A stretch of DNA of 31,709 nt from JARDZI01 sp041639705 (GCA_041639705.1 JBEQBT010000007.1:1-31709); one strand, 5' to 3'. Positions 1 to 8,746 are shown, numbered from the stretch's first letter. Made by a program: numbers and translations. Notes: generated by a model from the letters alone, not told the origin.

Positions 1-90
1 GATGATATTCGACATAAAGTTAAAAAATCCTTTTTGTAAATATTTGGTAATTATTTTCTTTTAATGCATTAAAATGCCCAGTTGGTAAAT

Positions 91-657
91 TTAGTTAGGC
101 GAAATATGGGATACTAGATTATCAATTTTAATTTTTATTTTTCTTCCCTTATACATAAAAATAGTTTTAATAACAGCAACAATATATGCAAGGCTTCCAG
201 AAAATATTTTTTTAGCCTTTTGCGTTTCCATTACAACCTGTGCGTCAAAACCACTGCTGGAAACATTTATAAAATACTTCCCGTTGCATATTCCTATATC
301 AGATTTTATTATTTTACCATAAATATTATCATTAATAATTTTTTTGATTTCCTTATGTTTATTTATGCTTTTTATAAAATCATTACCAGACCCTCCTGGA
401 ATAACTCCCAGAGCTGCAGATGTTCTAACAATTCCATTGAGCACATCATTTACAGTTCCATCTCCACCAACTGCAACAATTCTTTCAAACCCCTCTGCAG
501 CTCCCCATGCCGCGATGCTTGTCCCATCAGTTGGAGTAGAAGTATATTTAATTTCATATTCTATTTGCCCTTTTCTACACTCATCCTTGATAAAAGGAAC
601 TAATGTTTTTGCTTTTCCTTTTCCTGCAGTTGGATTTACAATAAATAATATGCTCAT
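91..657 (-). pseudogene. Diacylglycerol/lipid kinase (YegS/DgkB type), C-terminally truncated
   Basis: The N-terminal half of a DAGK-catalytic-domain lipid kinase, a family that phosphorylates diacylglycerol or related lipids with ATP at the cytoplasmic membrane face. Visible are the start NPTAGKG (residues 8-14), the nucleotide-binding GGDGTVND and the PGGSGNDF signature. I place the start at the ATG at 657, behind GGAGTGGG, rather than at the GTG three codons upstream. Only 188 residues remain, against about 300 for the family. The match fades after K-I-K-I-D-N-L near position 115; the frame then runs through unrelated residues (VSHISPN) to a stop. None of the three minus-strand frames below that point resumes the second lobe within the window. 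Either the gene is broken by an insertion or deletion near 115, or the rest lies beyond a larger rearrangement. Function is probably lost. Confidence 0.75.
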
Positions 658-820
658 TTTACCCACTCCTAAGTTATAATATATAAGCTATGTATTTCCT
701 AATGTTTATATTTTATCATATTTATAGTAGCTATTCCGAAATAATTTTATTTCATAATAAAAATTGTGCACAACAGCTTAAATTGCATTGCTAAGAAAGA
801 CTAATCTGTTATAGTCCCAT

Positions 821-890
821 GTCATCCTGAACCTAGTGAAGGATCTTATAGGTATCTTGGAGAAAGATCCTTCACGACCTTCAGGATGAC
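821..890. repeat. 70-bp palindromic intergenic repeat, family A copy 1
   Basis: An imperfect inverted repeat. The left arm starts GTCATCCTGAACCTAGTGAA and the right arm ends in nearly its reverse complement (TTCACGACCTTCAGGATGAC). It lies in the gap downstream of the membrane-protein gene ending at 915. Two further copies occur in the window, at 8576-8645 (also exactly 70 bp) and 15212-15265. It looks like a small non-coding MITE-like element. It could act as a weak hairpin 3' end for the upstream operon, although no U-run follows. Confidence 0.8.
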
Positions 891-914
891 AAAAACAGCT
901 TCTCAGTTTAATTA

Positions 915-2159
915 TTATTTTTTTGTTTTTTTAACATACTCTTCCATTTCTCTAACCATCTCTTTTGTTGATTCCTTTTCTCCATATCTAACTTTAATAT
1001 AAACATTTCTTATACCATCAATTAGTTTTATATCAAACTTAATTCGTGATTTGTTACTTATTTCTTCTGTTGTATCCCTTTCAGTTATCTCAATTCCCCT
1101 ATCTATGCAAGTTCTCAGGTACTTTTGATAGTAAAGTCTTATTTGCTCATTGCTATTTTTGGGTTTTAAAAATTCAAAGAGTCTCTTCCTATGATATTTA
1201 CCTTGTTCTTCTGATCCTAGTATAAATTCCTTTTCTTCCCAGTATTCTTCCTGTACACTTTCATTATTAAATACACCTTTGAAGAGTCTCATAATAATAT
1301 AAGCCACCAGCAGAATTACAAATGCCTTAATAATAATGGTAAATATTTGACTATTCAGGAGCTTATCTATTAGGACCTCTCCTTCTTCTGTTATAGGTGA
1401 TTTGATTTTGTTAGCCAGGGAAATTGATTCCAAGCCTTGTGTATTTATACCAAACTTTTTTATTAGAGCCATAATGGCATTAAATGCAATAGATACTAAA
1501 TACCCAACTCCAAGGAAAAGCCAGGAAAATAGATACATAAATAACTCTGTAATATAGAGATAAGAATTCTTTATGATTTTAATTACCACTTCTCTTACAT
1601 AGCTAATACTTAAAATAAAGGAAAACACTACTATAAGCATCGAATATCTATTGTTTATTCGTTTTCCTTCCCTGCTATCCTTATTATATTCTATAAATCT
1701 AAGGTTTCTAAGAACCAATATTGAGGTTACCAAATATATAATTACATAATATGCAGAATAAATGCTAAAGAGTTGAATACCACCTAGTATAAATGAAACA
1801 ATGAAAGTAACTATACAAATGTAAATACCCTTTCTGAAAATATCAAGTTCTGCATCATATTTAATAACACTCATACCTCTAAATATCACAAGTATAGTCA
1901 TTATACAATAAACAGCTAAATAAATTAATTCTTCAATGGACCCTGAAGTTATTAATATAAAAAATAAAATTAAGATTAGCATAACTATAAGTTTTGATTT
2001 TTTCTTGTTGTAGTGGTTTATAAAGAAGCCTACAATGCACAGCCATAAATAAATCAAACCACTCCTATTGTTATATCCTAAAACAGCATATACATAGTTT
2101 AAAGGAATAAAAATAAGTGCAATTAGATTTAATGTTTTTATCAAGTATATTAAATTCAA
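915..2159 (-). CDS. Polytopic membrane protein of a MoxR/DUF58 operon
   Basis: A 414-residue membrane protein of unknown function. About eight or nine hydrophobic segments fill residues 5-240, and another sits near 275-295. A charged cytoplasmic tail of about 110 residues follows. The tail (L-Y-Y-Q-K-Y-L ... G-I-E-I ... T-T-E-E-I) resembles the DUF4129-type domain found at the end of transglutaminase-like proteins in MoxR operons. No transglutaminase Cys-His-Asp core is visible, so the usual third partner appears reduced to its membrane and tail portions. The start is TTG, overlapping the stop of the DUF58 gene by four bases (TTGA) behind GAGGTGATG. This implies translational coupling and a joint role, probably in the cell envelope. 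The family assignment of the tail is tentative. Confidence 0.7.
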   Translation of the reverse strand: MNLIYLIKTLNLIALIFIPLNYVYAVLGYNNRSGLIYLWLCIVGFFINHYNKKKSKLIVMLILILFFILITSGSIEELIYLAVYCIMTILVIFRGMSVIKYDAELDIFRKGIYICIVTFIVSFILGGIQLFSIYSAYYVIIYLVTSILVLRNLRFIEYNKDSREGKRINNRYSMLIVVFSFILSISYVREVVIKIIKNSYLYITELFMYLFSWLFLGVGYLVSIAFNAIMALIKKFGINTQGLESISLANKIKSPITEEGEVLIDKLLNSQIFTIIIKAFVILLVAYIIMRLFKGVFNNESVQEEYWEEKEFILGSEEQGKYHRKRLFEFLKPKNSNEQIRLYYQKYLRTCIDRGIEITERDTTEEISNKSRIKFDIKLIDGIRNVYIKVRYGEKESTKEMVREMEEYVKKTKK

Positions 2160-3274
2160 CCTACATCACCTCTATTAACATACTTAACTATTTTATCATT
2201 CAATAAATCCATATTATTATTGTCTAGAGATATAATGATGAATTTTTCACATAGATTACTGAGTATATTGGTAAATTCTACATACTCCTCAAGAAGGTAT
2301 GGCATTACCATGATATATGTTCCATATTTGATATTCATTCTAATAAGCTCTACTATCATTTCTTCAAACTGAAGGTTAATTGCATAATCAATTCTACCAA
2401 GTCTTTCAATAATATCATTAAAATGTTTGGTACCCCAACCAGGCATTATTAATTTTTCACTAGACTCCCCCATAATCTGGCCATTGCTCCCAAAACCGTA
2501 GGAAATTCCTTTTTCTTCAAGCTCTTCAACTATTGTACGTACAAAAGAGATGCATTTTTCTATTTTTGCATGGTCAATGTTTGCCCAAAATGGTTTGTGG
2601 GTTTCAATATTTAATATAATCATTACCCTGTTATCTGTTGTATAATCGAACTTTTTAACCATAAGTCTTCCGCTTTTAAGTGAGGAAGGCCAATGAATTG
2701 TCTTTTGAGGTTCCATCCCAGTATATTCTCTTATGCCAACTGTTAATATCGGGTCTTCAATAATCCACCTTCTAACAGATACATCACCATTAAAATCACC
2801 ATATGGCACTACTTCTTCATCAAGATTTAATTTTTGAGGAAGCACAACAATTTCATGCAAAAAAGAAAGGGTTTCTTCGAAAACCTTTAATCCTAAAATA
2901 TCCCCAATAATTAAGGTTACATCCTTGCATAAATATCTTCCCCTTTTGCTTCCACTAATTTTGTATTTTCTCTTAATTCTTTGATAGGGAAGTATCATCA
3001 TTGTCATTTTATGTATTATAGTTTCCACATTTTTTATTGTGGAAGCTTTATTTTTATATTCAATAATTGATGGATATTCTTCACTAATCTGCAGGAATGT
3101 AACAGGGGAAAATCCTTTATTTTCCACAATACTTTCCACATCAAACTCCTCGCCTATCTCAATTACTGTTTTTGAAAAATTTCGTTTATAATTAAGATTT
3201 TTCAAGGAGTATTTTTTTGAAAGTGCATTCAAAAATATACCCAAAAAAACAATAATACTAATTGGTATTAGCAT
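2156..3274 (-). CDS. DUF58 domain protein (YeaD-like)
   Basis: A 372-residue protein with an N-terminal membrane helix (residues 2-17), a beta-rich middle, and the DUF58 signature around residues 180-220: I-R-E-Y-T-G-M-E-P-Q-K-T-I-H-W, then L-M-V-K-K-F. The C-terminal part has the character of a von Willebrand A-like fold. DUF58 proteins are the regular partners of MoxR AAA ATPases and are thought to be their clients or adaptors, often in envelope assembly. The gene starts 10 bases after the moxR-like gene and overlaps the next membrane-protein gene, so the three form one operon. Start ATG at 3274 behind GGGGTG. Family membership is clear, but the biochemical role is unknown. Confidence 0.85.
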   Translation of the reverse strand: MLIPISIIVFLGIFLNALSKKYSLKNLNYKRNFSKTVIEIGEEFDVESIVENKGFSPVTFLQISEEYPSIIEYKNKASTIKNVETIIHKMTMMILPYQRIKRKYKISGSKRGRYLCKDVTLIIGDILGLKVFEETLSFLHEIVVLPQKLNLDEEVVPYGDFNGDVSVRRWIIEDPILTVGIREYTGMEPQKTIHWPSSLKSGRLMVKKFDYTTDNRVMIILNIETHKPFWANIDHAKIEKCISFVRTIVEELEEKGISYGFGSNGQIMGESSEKLIMPGWGTKHFNDIIERLGRIDYAINLQFEEMIVELIRMNIKYGTYIMVMPYLLEEYVEFTNILSNLCEKFIIISLDNNNMDLLNDKIVKYVNRGDVG

Positions 3275-3284
3275 ATATACACCC

Positions 3285-4232
3285 CTAGTCTATTTTTTCA
3301 ACTGGAGCTGCTATGGAACTAATTATGGAATTAATCAATTCAAATACACTGCTCCCCCTGTTAATTCCTTTTGTAACTACCCTATGATTTAAAACATATG
3401 GGGCGATTTTCTTAACATCCTCTGGAATCATAAAGTCCCTCCCATTAATTGCTGCATAAGCCTGACAAGCTTTAAATAATGCAATGGTGCCTCTTGGACT
3501 TACCCCTATATGAATTTTTTCATTTTTTCTTGTTCCTTCTATTATTTTCATAAGGTATTCAATAACATCCTTTGATGTAGATACATTATGATAATTGTTT
3601 CTTACATAATCTATTTCTTCTCTATTTATTATTTTTTCAAGTTTGTTTATAGGATTTTCATCCTTAAACCTCATAATTATCTCTATTTCATCTTCATACT
3701 TTGGATATCCCATTGCTATTCTCATAAAAAATCTATCCATTTGTGCCTCTGGAAGAGGAAATGTTCCATAGGATTCAATTGGATTTTGAGTTGCAAGAAC
3801 CATAAATGGTTCATCAAGCTTTCTTGTAACCCCATCAATTGTTATTTGCTTTTCCTCCATTGCTTCCAGCAAGCTTGATTGTGTTCTTGGGGTAGCTCTA
3901 TTAATTTCATCTGCTAATACTATATTTGAAAATAAAGGACCTCTTTTGAAATCAAAATCAAAGGTTTTCTGATTATAAAAATTAATTCCAGTCAAATCTG
4001 AAGGCAGTAAATCTGGAGTGAATTGTATTCTTTTAAAATCACAGCCTAGGGTAGTAGAAAATGCCCTAATAAGCATGGTTTTACCGACTCCTGGAATATC
4101 CTCAATGAGAACATGTCCTCCACATATAAACGCAACTATAACTAATTCTATAGCTTCTTCCTTTCCAATTATGACCTTTGAAACATTGCTAACTACTGCT
4201 TCCTTGAAATTTACAAACTTTATGGCATCCAT
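3285..4232 (-). CDS. MoxR-family AAA+ ATPase
   Basis: A 315-residue AAA+ ATPase of the MoxR/RavA branch. The Walker A G-V-G-K-T lies at residues 48-52 and Walker B L-A-D-E-I-N at 106-111. These are followed by the typical R-A-T-P-R-T-Q-S-S-L-L-E-A-M-E-E stretch, sensor 1 A-T-Q-N-P-I-E, and a C-terminal lid. MoxR proteins use ATP to remodel or mature partner proteins, typically the DUF58 protein encoded next to them. I chose the ATG at 4232, preceded by AGGGGG with a 6-base spacer, over a start 20 codons upstream that lacks a ribosome site and family-like sequence. It is the first gene of a three-gene operon. The terminator at 4299-4331 separates it from the HD-GYP gene upstream. Confidence 0.92.
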   Translation of the reverse strand: MDAIKFVNFKEAVVSNVSKVIIGKEEAIELVIVAFICGGHVLIEDIPGVGKTMLIRAFSTTLGCDFKRIQFTPDLLPSDLTGINFYNQKTFDFDFKRGPLFSNIVLADEINRATPRTQSSLLEAMEEKQITIDGVTRKLDEPFMVLATQNPIESYGTFPLPEAQMDRFFMRIAMGYPKYEDEIEIIMRFKDENPINKLEKIINREEIDYVRNNYHNVSTSKDVIEYLMKIIEGTRKNEKIHIGVSPRGTIALFKACQAYAAINGRDFMIPEDVKKIAPYVLNHRVVTKGINRGSSVFELINSIISSIAAPVEKID

Positions 4233-4298
4233 AATATTCCCCCTATGTCTATATATTACTCCCAATTTATCATTAGCCAAAATATACGTCAAGCATTT

Positions 4299-4331
4299 AT
4301 AAAAAAGAGTCAGAAATAGAATTTCCGACTC
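4299..4331 (-). terminator. Rho-independent terminator of the HD-GYP gene
   Basis: On the minus strand, GAGTCGGAAAT pairs with ATTTCTGACTC (11 bp, one G-U, loop of three) and is followed by six T. It lies 10 bases after the HD-GYP stop codon and before the moxR-like gene. Confidence 0.85.
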
Positions 4332-4340
4332 AAATCATAC

Positions 4341-5402
4341 CTAAACTATTATTTCGATTACACAAACATCAAGCTGATAAACCAAATTAATATCAGTTGG
4401 ATTAATTTTAGTACCCATTTCATCATACAGAATTCTTACAATAGGTCTGTCCGGGAATCCCTTATTATGTCCCACTACAAAGCCCTCCAGTCCATTTGAT
4501 AGTTTTATACATACTCCTAATGGATAAATGGAAAAATTGTTCTTAAATACATTGACAAGTTCAAAATCAAAAAAACTTTCTACTCCTCCAAGAACAAACT
4601 CATATGCCTCATTTGCAGCAAATCCCTTTCTATATACCCTATCACTTACGATTGCATCATAAACATCACTAATACATGTAATTTTGGAGAACTTATGTAT
4701 TTTATCTCCTCTTAATCCAAATGGGTATCCACTTCCATCGACTTTTTCATGATGTTCTAGAATTATAGCTCTCGATCTTTCATTAATCTCCTTTACATTT
4801 TGAACCATATTATATCCAAGTTCTGGATGTTTTTTAATTATACAAAATTCTTCATCAGTCAATCTTCCTTTTTTATTTAATACACCAATTGGAACTCTTA
4901 TTTTACCAATATCATGGAGTAATGCACCCATTCCAAGATCTATAAGCATTGATCTTGAATAGGACATTTGTATACCGAAAAATAGAGTAAGCACGCATGT
5001 ATTTAAAGAATGTATATAAGTATAATTATCAAAGGTTTTAAGTTCTAATAGATAGGATGAATCTATCTCTTTATTGTCTATCAGGTATTCAATCATTTCC
5101 GTAATAATACTCAAAGTATTCTTAATGCTTATGGTATCACTGTATTGAAGCTTTGAAAAAACCCTTGAAAGGGATTTTACTGCTTCACTTTTAAATTCTA
5201 TAAACTCAGGATCCTCAGGTTTTATATCCTCTAGGTTTGAATCCTTTATATATATATAAATAATCCCTATACCTATAAGCTTGTTTATGTATTTTTCAGT
5301 AAGAGTTACACCTTCTCTGAGCATCAAGCATCCATCAACTCCAATTATGCTCTGACCAAGTTCATCACCTGGTTTAACTCTTTCAATGCTAACTAATCTC
5401 AT
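4341..5402 (-). CDS. HD-GYP domain cyclic-di-nucleotide phosphodiesterase
   Basis: A 353-residue protein. The N-terminal ~110 residues begin M-R-L-V-S-I-E-R-V-K-P-G-D-E-L and carry no recognised sensor. An HD-GYP domain follows, with the metal-binding H-D-I-G-K at 163-167 and H-H-E-K-V-D-G-S-G-Y-P at 217-227, both intact. The family hydrolyses cyclic di-GMP or related dinucleotides, so this is probably a soluble signalling enzyme. The C-terminal ~60 residues form a small extra beta-rich domain. I place the start at the ATG at 5402, behind GAGGTG; a TTG four codons upstream lies inside the ribosome site. The gene is monocistronic, with a candidate sigma-A promoter at 5465-5493 and a strong terminator. 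No membrane segment or partner gene indicates the input signal. Confidence 0.9.
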   Translation of the reverse strand: MRLVSIERVKPGDELGQSIIGVDGCLMLREGVTLTEKYINKLIGIGIIYIYIKDSNLEDIKPEDPEFIEFKSEAVKSLSRVFSKLQYSDTISIKNTLSIITEMIEYLIDNKEIDSSYLLELKTFDNYTYIHSLNTCVLTLFFGIQMSYSRSMLIDLGMGALLHDIGKIRVPIGVLNKKGRLTDEEFCIIKKHPELGYNMVQNVKEINERSRAIILEHHEKVDGSGYPFGLRGDKIHKFSKITCISDVYDAIVSDRVYRKGFAANEAYEFVLGGVESFFDFELVNVFKNNFSIYPLGVCIKLSNGLEGFVVGHNKGFPDRPIVRILYDEMGTKINPTDINLVYQLDVCVIEIIV

Positions 5403-5464
5403 AATGCACCTCAATATTGCATATTTTTACATAATTCCTTAATTTTCATAAGACACCTTATTTT

Positions 5465-5493
5465 ATTTTAAGTTTTTTAAGATTATCTTGCAA
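5465..5493 (-). promoter_or_regulatory. Candidate sigma-A promoter for the HD-GYP gene
   Basis: Minus strand: TTGCAA (-35), 17-base spacer, TAAAAT (-10). This puts the transcript start about 55 bases before the ATG at 5402. Inferred from consensus only. Confidence 0.5.
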
Positions 5494-5601
5494 GGGGAAT
5501 AATAAAAATATTATATTAATTTACATTTTTTATTGTATCCTGGGCAAATATCCTGTGCAGAGGCATTGTAAATGGGGAGAATCAAATAGAAAGTTTATAA
5601 T

Positions 5602-5640
5602 ATAAAAAAGTCTGCTGGATTAGATAGACTATCCAGCAGA
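5602..5640 (-). terminator. Rho-independent terminator of the ROK kinase gene
   Basis: A perfect 10-bp stem (ATCCAGCAGA arms, 10-base loop). It is followed on the minus strand by C and six T, about 30 bases after the kinase stop codon. A T-rich tract also follows on the plus strand, so it could work in both directions. Confidence 0.88.
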
Positions 5641-5671
5641 TTCTTTTTTATATTGTAAGTAAAGAACTTTT

Positions 5672-6619
5672 CTATAATATAATAGCAGCAGCACCTAAAA
5701 TCCCAATGTCATCCTTAAGCTCTGATTTTACAATTTGGCATACATCTATCATTGGTTTCAAGGTTCTTTCCTTTATGGTTTCCATCATCTTGTCATAAAA
5801 CATATCCCATTGTTTTGATACTCCTCCACCTATTGCAATTCTTTCAGGGTTAGCAAAGGTTATAATATTTGATATGCCTACTCCAAGATAGAATGCTTCC
5901 TTATCTACTAATTCTAATGCAACAGAATCTTTCTGAATAGCTGCCTCAAACACATGCTGTGCAGTTATTTCATTTTCACCTGCCAGTTTCTTAATTAGGG
6001 TACTCCTACCTTCTTTAACTGCTTCTTTTGCAAACCTGGCAAGTCCTGTTCCTGATGCAAATGCTTCAAAACATCCAATATTCCCACAGTTACATTTTGG
6101 TCCATTATAATCAATTGTCATATGCCCTACTTCTGCAGCATTCGAATTAGTACCCCTATAGAGCTTTCCATCAATTATAACTCCACCACCAATACCTGTG
6201 CTTACAGTTATGTAAATAAAGTTTTTTAATCCCCTACCTGAACCAAACAAATATTCAGCTAATGCAGCCGCATTAGCATCGTTATCAAGCATTACAGGAA
6301 GTTTAAACTCTTCCTTCAGAAGGTTTACTATTGGAATATGATCCCATCCTGGCAGATTTGATGGGTTTATAACTAGTCCCTTGTCTGAATCAATGGGTCC
6401 TGGAGAAATTATTCCTATTCCGCTTATATCCTCTAGCTTTATATTTGCTTCTTTAAGTACATCATAAATGCTCTTTTTGATTCTTTCAATAACAGGATAT
6501 GGACCTTCCTTCGCAAGGGTTGGTACCTTAATACTCTTAATTATCCTTCCTCTTTCGTCAACAATCCCAGTATTAATCTTTGTTCCTCCCAAATCTACCC
6601 CAATAACAAGCTTACTCAT
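5672..6619 (-). CDS. glcK: ROK-family glucokinase
   Basis: A 315-residue ROK sugar kinase, most like Firmicutes glucokinases that make glucose-6-phosphate from glucose and ATP in the cytoplasm. It has the phosphate-binding D-L-G-G-T-K at 9-14, the catalytic region L-D-N-D-A-N-A-A-A at 111-119, S-T-G-I-G-G-G at 140-146, and the ROK zinc site: H166 of E-V-G-H plus Cys176, Cys178 and Cys183 in C-N-C-G-N-I-G-C. All key residues are present and the length is normal. Start ATG at 6619 behind GGAGG. It stands alone between the tRNA-Gly gene and the HD-GYP gene. Another hexose substrate, such as N-acetylmannosamine, cannot be excluded from sequence alone. Confidence 0.9.
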   Translation of the reverse strand: MSKLVIGVDLGGTKINTGIVDERGRIIKSIKVPTLAKEGPYPVIERIKKSIYDVLKEANIKLEDISGIGIISPGPIDSDKGLVINPSNLPGWDHIPIVNLLKEEFKLPVMLDNDANAAALAEYLFGSGRGLKNFIYITVSTGIGGGVIIDGKLYRGTNSNAAEVGHMTIDYNGPKCNCGNIGCFEAFASGTGLARFAKEAVKEGRSTLIKKLAGENEITAQHVFEAAIQKDSVALELVDKEAFYLGVGISNIITFANPERIAIGGGVSKQWDMFYDKMMETIKERTLKPMIDVCQIVKSELKDDIGILGAAAIIL

Positions 6620-6759
6620 ATTTAAACCTCCAAATATTTATTTTCTATATAGCAACTCTAATTTAGTTTAATGCTTTAAAGTATTTGAAATAAACATCAT
6701 ACTTATTAAATTAATTTTAACATATTATATATATACTTTGAAATAAATTTATTCAATAA

Positions 6760-6788
6760 AAACATAGAAACCTGCAAAATTGCAAGTT
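6760..6788 (-). terminator. Terminator of the tRNA-Gly gene
   Basis: Minus strand: AACTTGCA pairs with TGCAGGTT (8 bp, one G-U, 4-base loop). A T-rich tract (TCTATGTTTTT) follows about 35 bases after the tRNA 3' end. Confidence 0.7.
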
Positions 6789-6824
6789 CCTGTTAATGCT
6801 TATTTTATGTTATAAAATAAAAAA

Positions 6825-6898
6825 TGGAGCAGGTAACGGGAATCGAACCCGCATAGCTGGCTTGGGAAGCCAGTACTCTACCATTGAGTTATACCTGC
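6825..6898 (-). tRNA. tRNA-Gly (anticodon CCC)
   Basis: A complete cloverleaf of 74 nt including an encoded CCA. The acceptor stem is GCAGGTA/TACCTGC (7 of 7 pairs) and the D arm is ACTC/GAGT. The anticodon arm is CTGGC/GCCAG with loop TTCCCAA, giving anticodon CCC at positions 34-36. The T arm is GCGGG/CCCGT with loop TTCGATT. It decodes GGG glycine codons. The gene has its own candidate promoter immediately upstream and a terminator downstream, so it is probably transcribed alone rather than from the citG operon. Confidence 0.96.
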
Positions 6899-6909
6899 GC
6901 TACATATAT

Positions 6910-6937
6910 ATTATATATTATTTATGAAATAATGCAA
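6910..6937 (-). promoter_or_regulatory. Candidate sigma-A promoter for tRNA-Gly
   Basis: Minus strand: TTGCAT, 16-base spacer, TATAAT. The -10 box ends 11 bases before the mature tRNA 5' end, a normal distance for a short-leader tRNA transcript. Confidence 0.65.
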
Positions 6938-7080
6938 GGGGCATCTATTACCAAATATGCCTTACAATAATTAAAACTCAATTGCAAAAGTAATTTCCAC
7001 CTCGACATAACCAGATGGTAGAAGTTAGTCTTACAAATAATTATACTAATACTTGGAACCTCATCGTTAATAACATACAA

Positions 7081-7980
7081 TTAATTTTTTTCAAGTTCAT
7101 GTATCATCACAGATATTGCAAGAAGGTCTGCTGCACCTCCTGGACTTATGTTGTTATCATTAAATACTCTGTCCAAATCGTGTATAAATTCCTTACCCTC
7201 AACTGTTTTCATTCCACCTATCTCAACTGCAATTCCAGCAAGCTTTCCCATGAATGCTAAACCCTCCAAGCCACATCTATTTACAACTGTGGTATCTTCA
7301 ACTCTGGTCATAATACCCATAAGACTGTGACATAGAGCTTCTCCAGTGGGTAAATTATAATATATACCATCTTCATACATAGGAAGACCTACTTCTAAAA
7401 CTGTAGGAAGTCCTTTTTCAACCTCTCCCCTAACCCCTGTAATACCATGTTTTATGTATAGCTTTTCTCCATTTGAAAGCTTTTCATTATATTTTATATT
7501 TGCAAGTTCTCTCTCAACAATTCCATAACATATTTTTGAGCATGCTGAAGATATATTTTCTCTATTTAAGTCCCTAACGGTTTGCACACAATAACCTGCT
7601 GCTGCGGAGACAATCCCCCCAAGGAATAAAAATCCCCTATGGGTATTCACACCACCAGTAGCTTTAAACATATTCTTTTCTGCTTCTATTCCAATGCTTC
7701 TAATGGTTTTTAGTATGTCCTCTATAGGATAATCCATTCCTACCTGAGCACATAAATACATTGCATACGCAATTGATGAACTGCTTCTCATGAATGTAAA
7801 AAAATCCATATCCCTATGAACACCCGAGGAGTATGGAGATACAAGTCCAGGTGAAGGGCTTGAACTTACCTCATATAACATTCCTAGGATTGCAGCCTCA
7901 CCTATTCTAAATGCGGTATGAGTGATTTTTATTCCATCATTTGCTTTTTTTAGTATTCCAATATCATATTCAATTCCCAT
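7081..7980 (-). CDS. citG: Triphosphoribosyl-dephospho-CoA synthase (CitG)
   Basis: About 299 residues. CitG joins ATP and dephospho-CoA to make the precursor of the citrate/citramalate lyase prosthetic group. Family signatures are clear: E-V-S-S-S-P-S-P-G-L-V-S-P near the N-terminus, T-G-G-V-N-T-H-R-G in the middle and S-P-G-G-A-A-D-L-L-A at the C-terminus. I take the ATG at 7980, one base after the citX stop. The GGTGGT that encodes the last two glycines of CitX serves as its ribosome site; the ATG four codons upstream has none. CitX and CitG are separate proteins here, not a CitXG fusion. It is the last gene of the cit cluster, and no clear hairpin terminator follows it. Confidence 0.92.
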   Translation of the reverse strand: MGIEYDIGILKKANDGIKITHTAFRIGEAAILGMLYEVSSSPSPGLVSPYSSGVHRDMDFFTFMRSSSSIAYAMYLCAQVGMDYPIEDILKTIRSIGIEAEKNMFKATGGVNTHRGFLFLGGIVSAAAGYCVQTVRDLNRENISSACSKICYGIVERELANIKYNEKLSNGEKLYIKHGITGVRGEVEKGLPTVLEVGLPMYEDGIYYNLPTGEALCHSLMGIMTRVEDTTVVNRCGLEGLAFMGKLAGIAVEIGGMKTVEGKEFIHDLDRVFNDNNISPGGAADLLAISVMIHELEKN

Positions 7981-7981
7981 A

Positions 7982-8485
7982 TTAACCACCATAATTATTT
8001 ATAATTTCATTTATTCTATTAAGAATTTGATTTAAACTATGTTTACCAGACCTTACACATATCCTTGCATCCTCATCACATATAATGCATTTTCTTGGAG
8101 GTATGTTTATCATGTCTCTGCCTATGGAGTTTCCGTCCTTTAAATACAAATCAATATCAAATATTCTACCTAATTCACTAGTGTCCTCTATCTCAACAGT
8201 TATTTTTTTTATAGCCTCAGGTGGCATATCGACTGCAGCAAGGATGCTCCTACCGTCAAAGCCCTTTAACTCCTTAGAAAATAATGTTTTCATACAGAAC
8301 TTCTCTTTTATAATTTTAAGTAGTATTTCAAATGCTCTATATGCTTCAATTGTATTCTTATCTTTTCCTGGATAGTTTATCTTCCCACATACAACATGCA
8401 AATCATATTTTCTTGACATATCCAGTATATTATTATAACGTCTTTCTCTATCCTCTAATATTAGCTGTGAGATGTTTGTTTCCAT
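7982..8485 (-). CDS. citX: Apo-(citrate/citramalate lyase) phosphoribosyl-dephospho-CoA transferase (CitX)
   Basis: A 167-residue CitX protein, which transfers the triphosphoribosyl-dephospho-CoA made by CitG onto a serine of the acyl carrier protein CitD. The conserved block G-R-I-F-D-I-D-L-Y, then I-G-R-D, P-P-R-K-C-I-I-C, A-R-I-C-V-R and H-S-L occupies the C-terminal half. The length is near the family norm of about 170-180. The start is ATG at 8485, behind AGGGGAT. It sits directly before citG, with one base between stop and start. A 319-base gap holding two palindromic repeats separates it from citC upstream, so it may be less tightly co-transcribed with the lyase genes. Confidence 0.88.
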   Translation of the reverse strand: METNISQLILEDRERRYNNILDMSRKYDLHVVCGKINYPGKDKNTIEAYRAFEILLKIIKEKFCMKTLFSKELKGFDGRSILAAVDMPPEAIKKITVEIEDTSELGRIFDIDLYLKDGNSIGRDMINIPPRKCIICDEDARICVRSGKHSLNQILNRINEIINNYGG

Positions 8486-8575
8486 ATTATCTATCCCCTA
8501 TCCACATTTTAGAAATGATGCGTAACAAGCAAATGTGAAATCTCATAATCTCATGTGGGTGGCACCAATGGCTGT

Positions 8576-8645
8576 GTCATTCTGAGCGTAGGGCCAAATC
8601 TTCCCATAGGTACCCTTTAAGATTCTTCACTACGTTCAGAATGAC
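8576..8645. repeat. 70-bp palindromic repeat, family A copy 2
   Basis: The arms start GTCATTCTGAGCGTAG and end CTACGTTCAGAATGAC, an inverted pair enclosing AAGATT-type inner arms. It has the same length and design as the copy at 821-890. It lies in the citC-citX gap, five bases before a family-B element. Confidence 0.82.
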
Positions 8646-8650
8646 ATGTG

Positions 8651-8746
8651 GTAGGGGCGAACAGTGTTCGCCCGTTGATGCGCATCAACAATTATAGTGC
8701 AACCTAACCCGTATGTGCCATGCAGGCGAACACTGTTCGCCCCTAC
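8651..8746. repeat. 96-bp repeat with self-palindromic ends, family B copy 1
   Basis: The left end GTAGGGGCGAACAGTGTTCG and the right end form inverted repeats. Each end is itself a near-perfect palindrome (GGGCGAACA/TGTTCGCCC around one base). The interior is not shared with the second copy at 16646-16740. It is non-coding, in the citC-citX gap. Confidence 0.85.

Noticed and set aside
8651..8746. LexA/DinR operators in the arms with CGAAC and GTTCG
   Set aside because: The half-sites are three bases apart rather than the four of the Firmicutes SOS box, they occur twice per element at both ends, and the neighbouring genes are metabolic.
8576..8746. CRISPR-like repeats
   Set aside because: Only two adjacent elements of different families, no regular spacers and no cas genes in the window.
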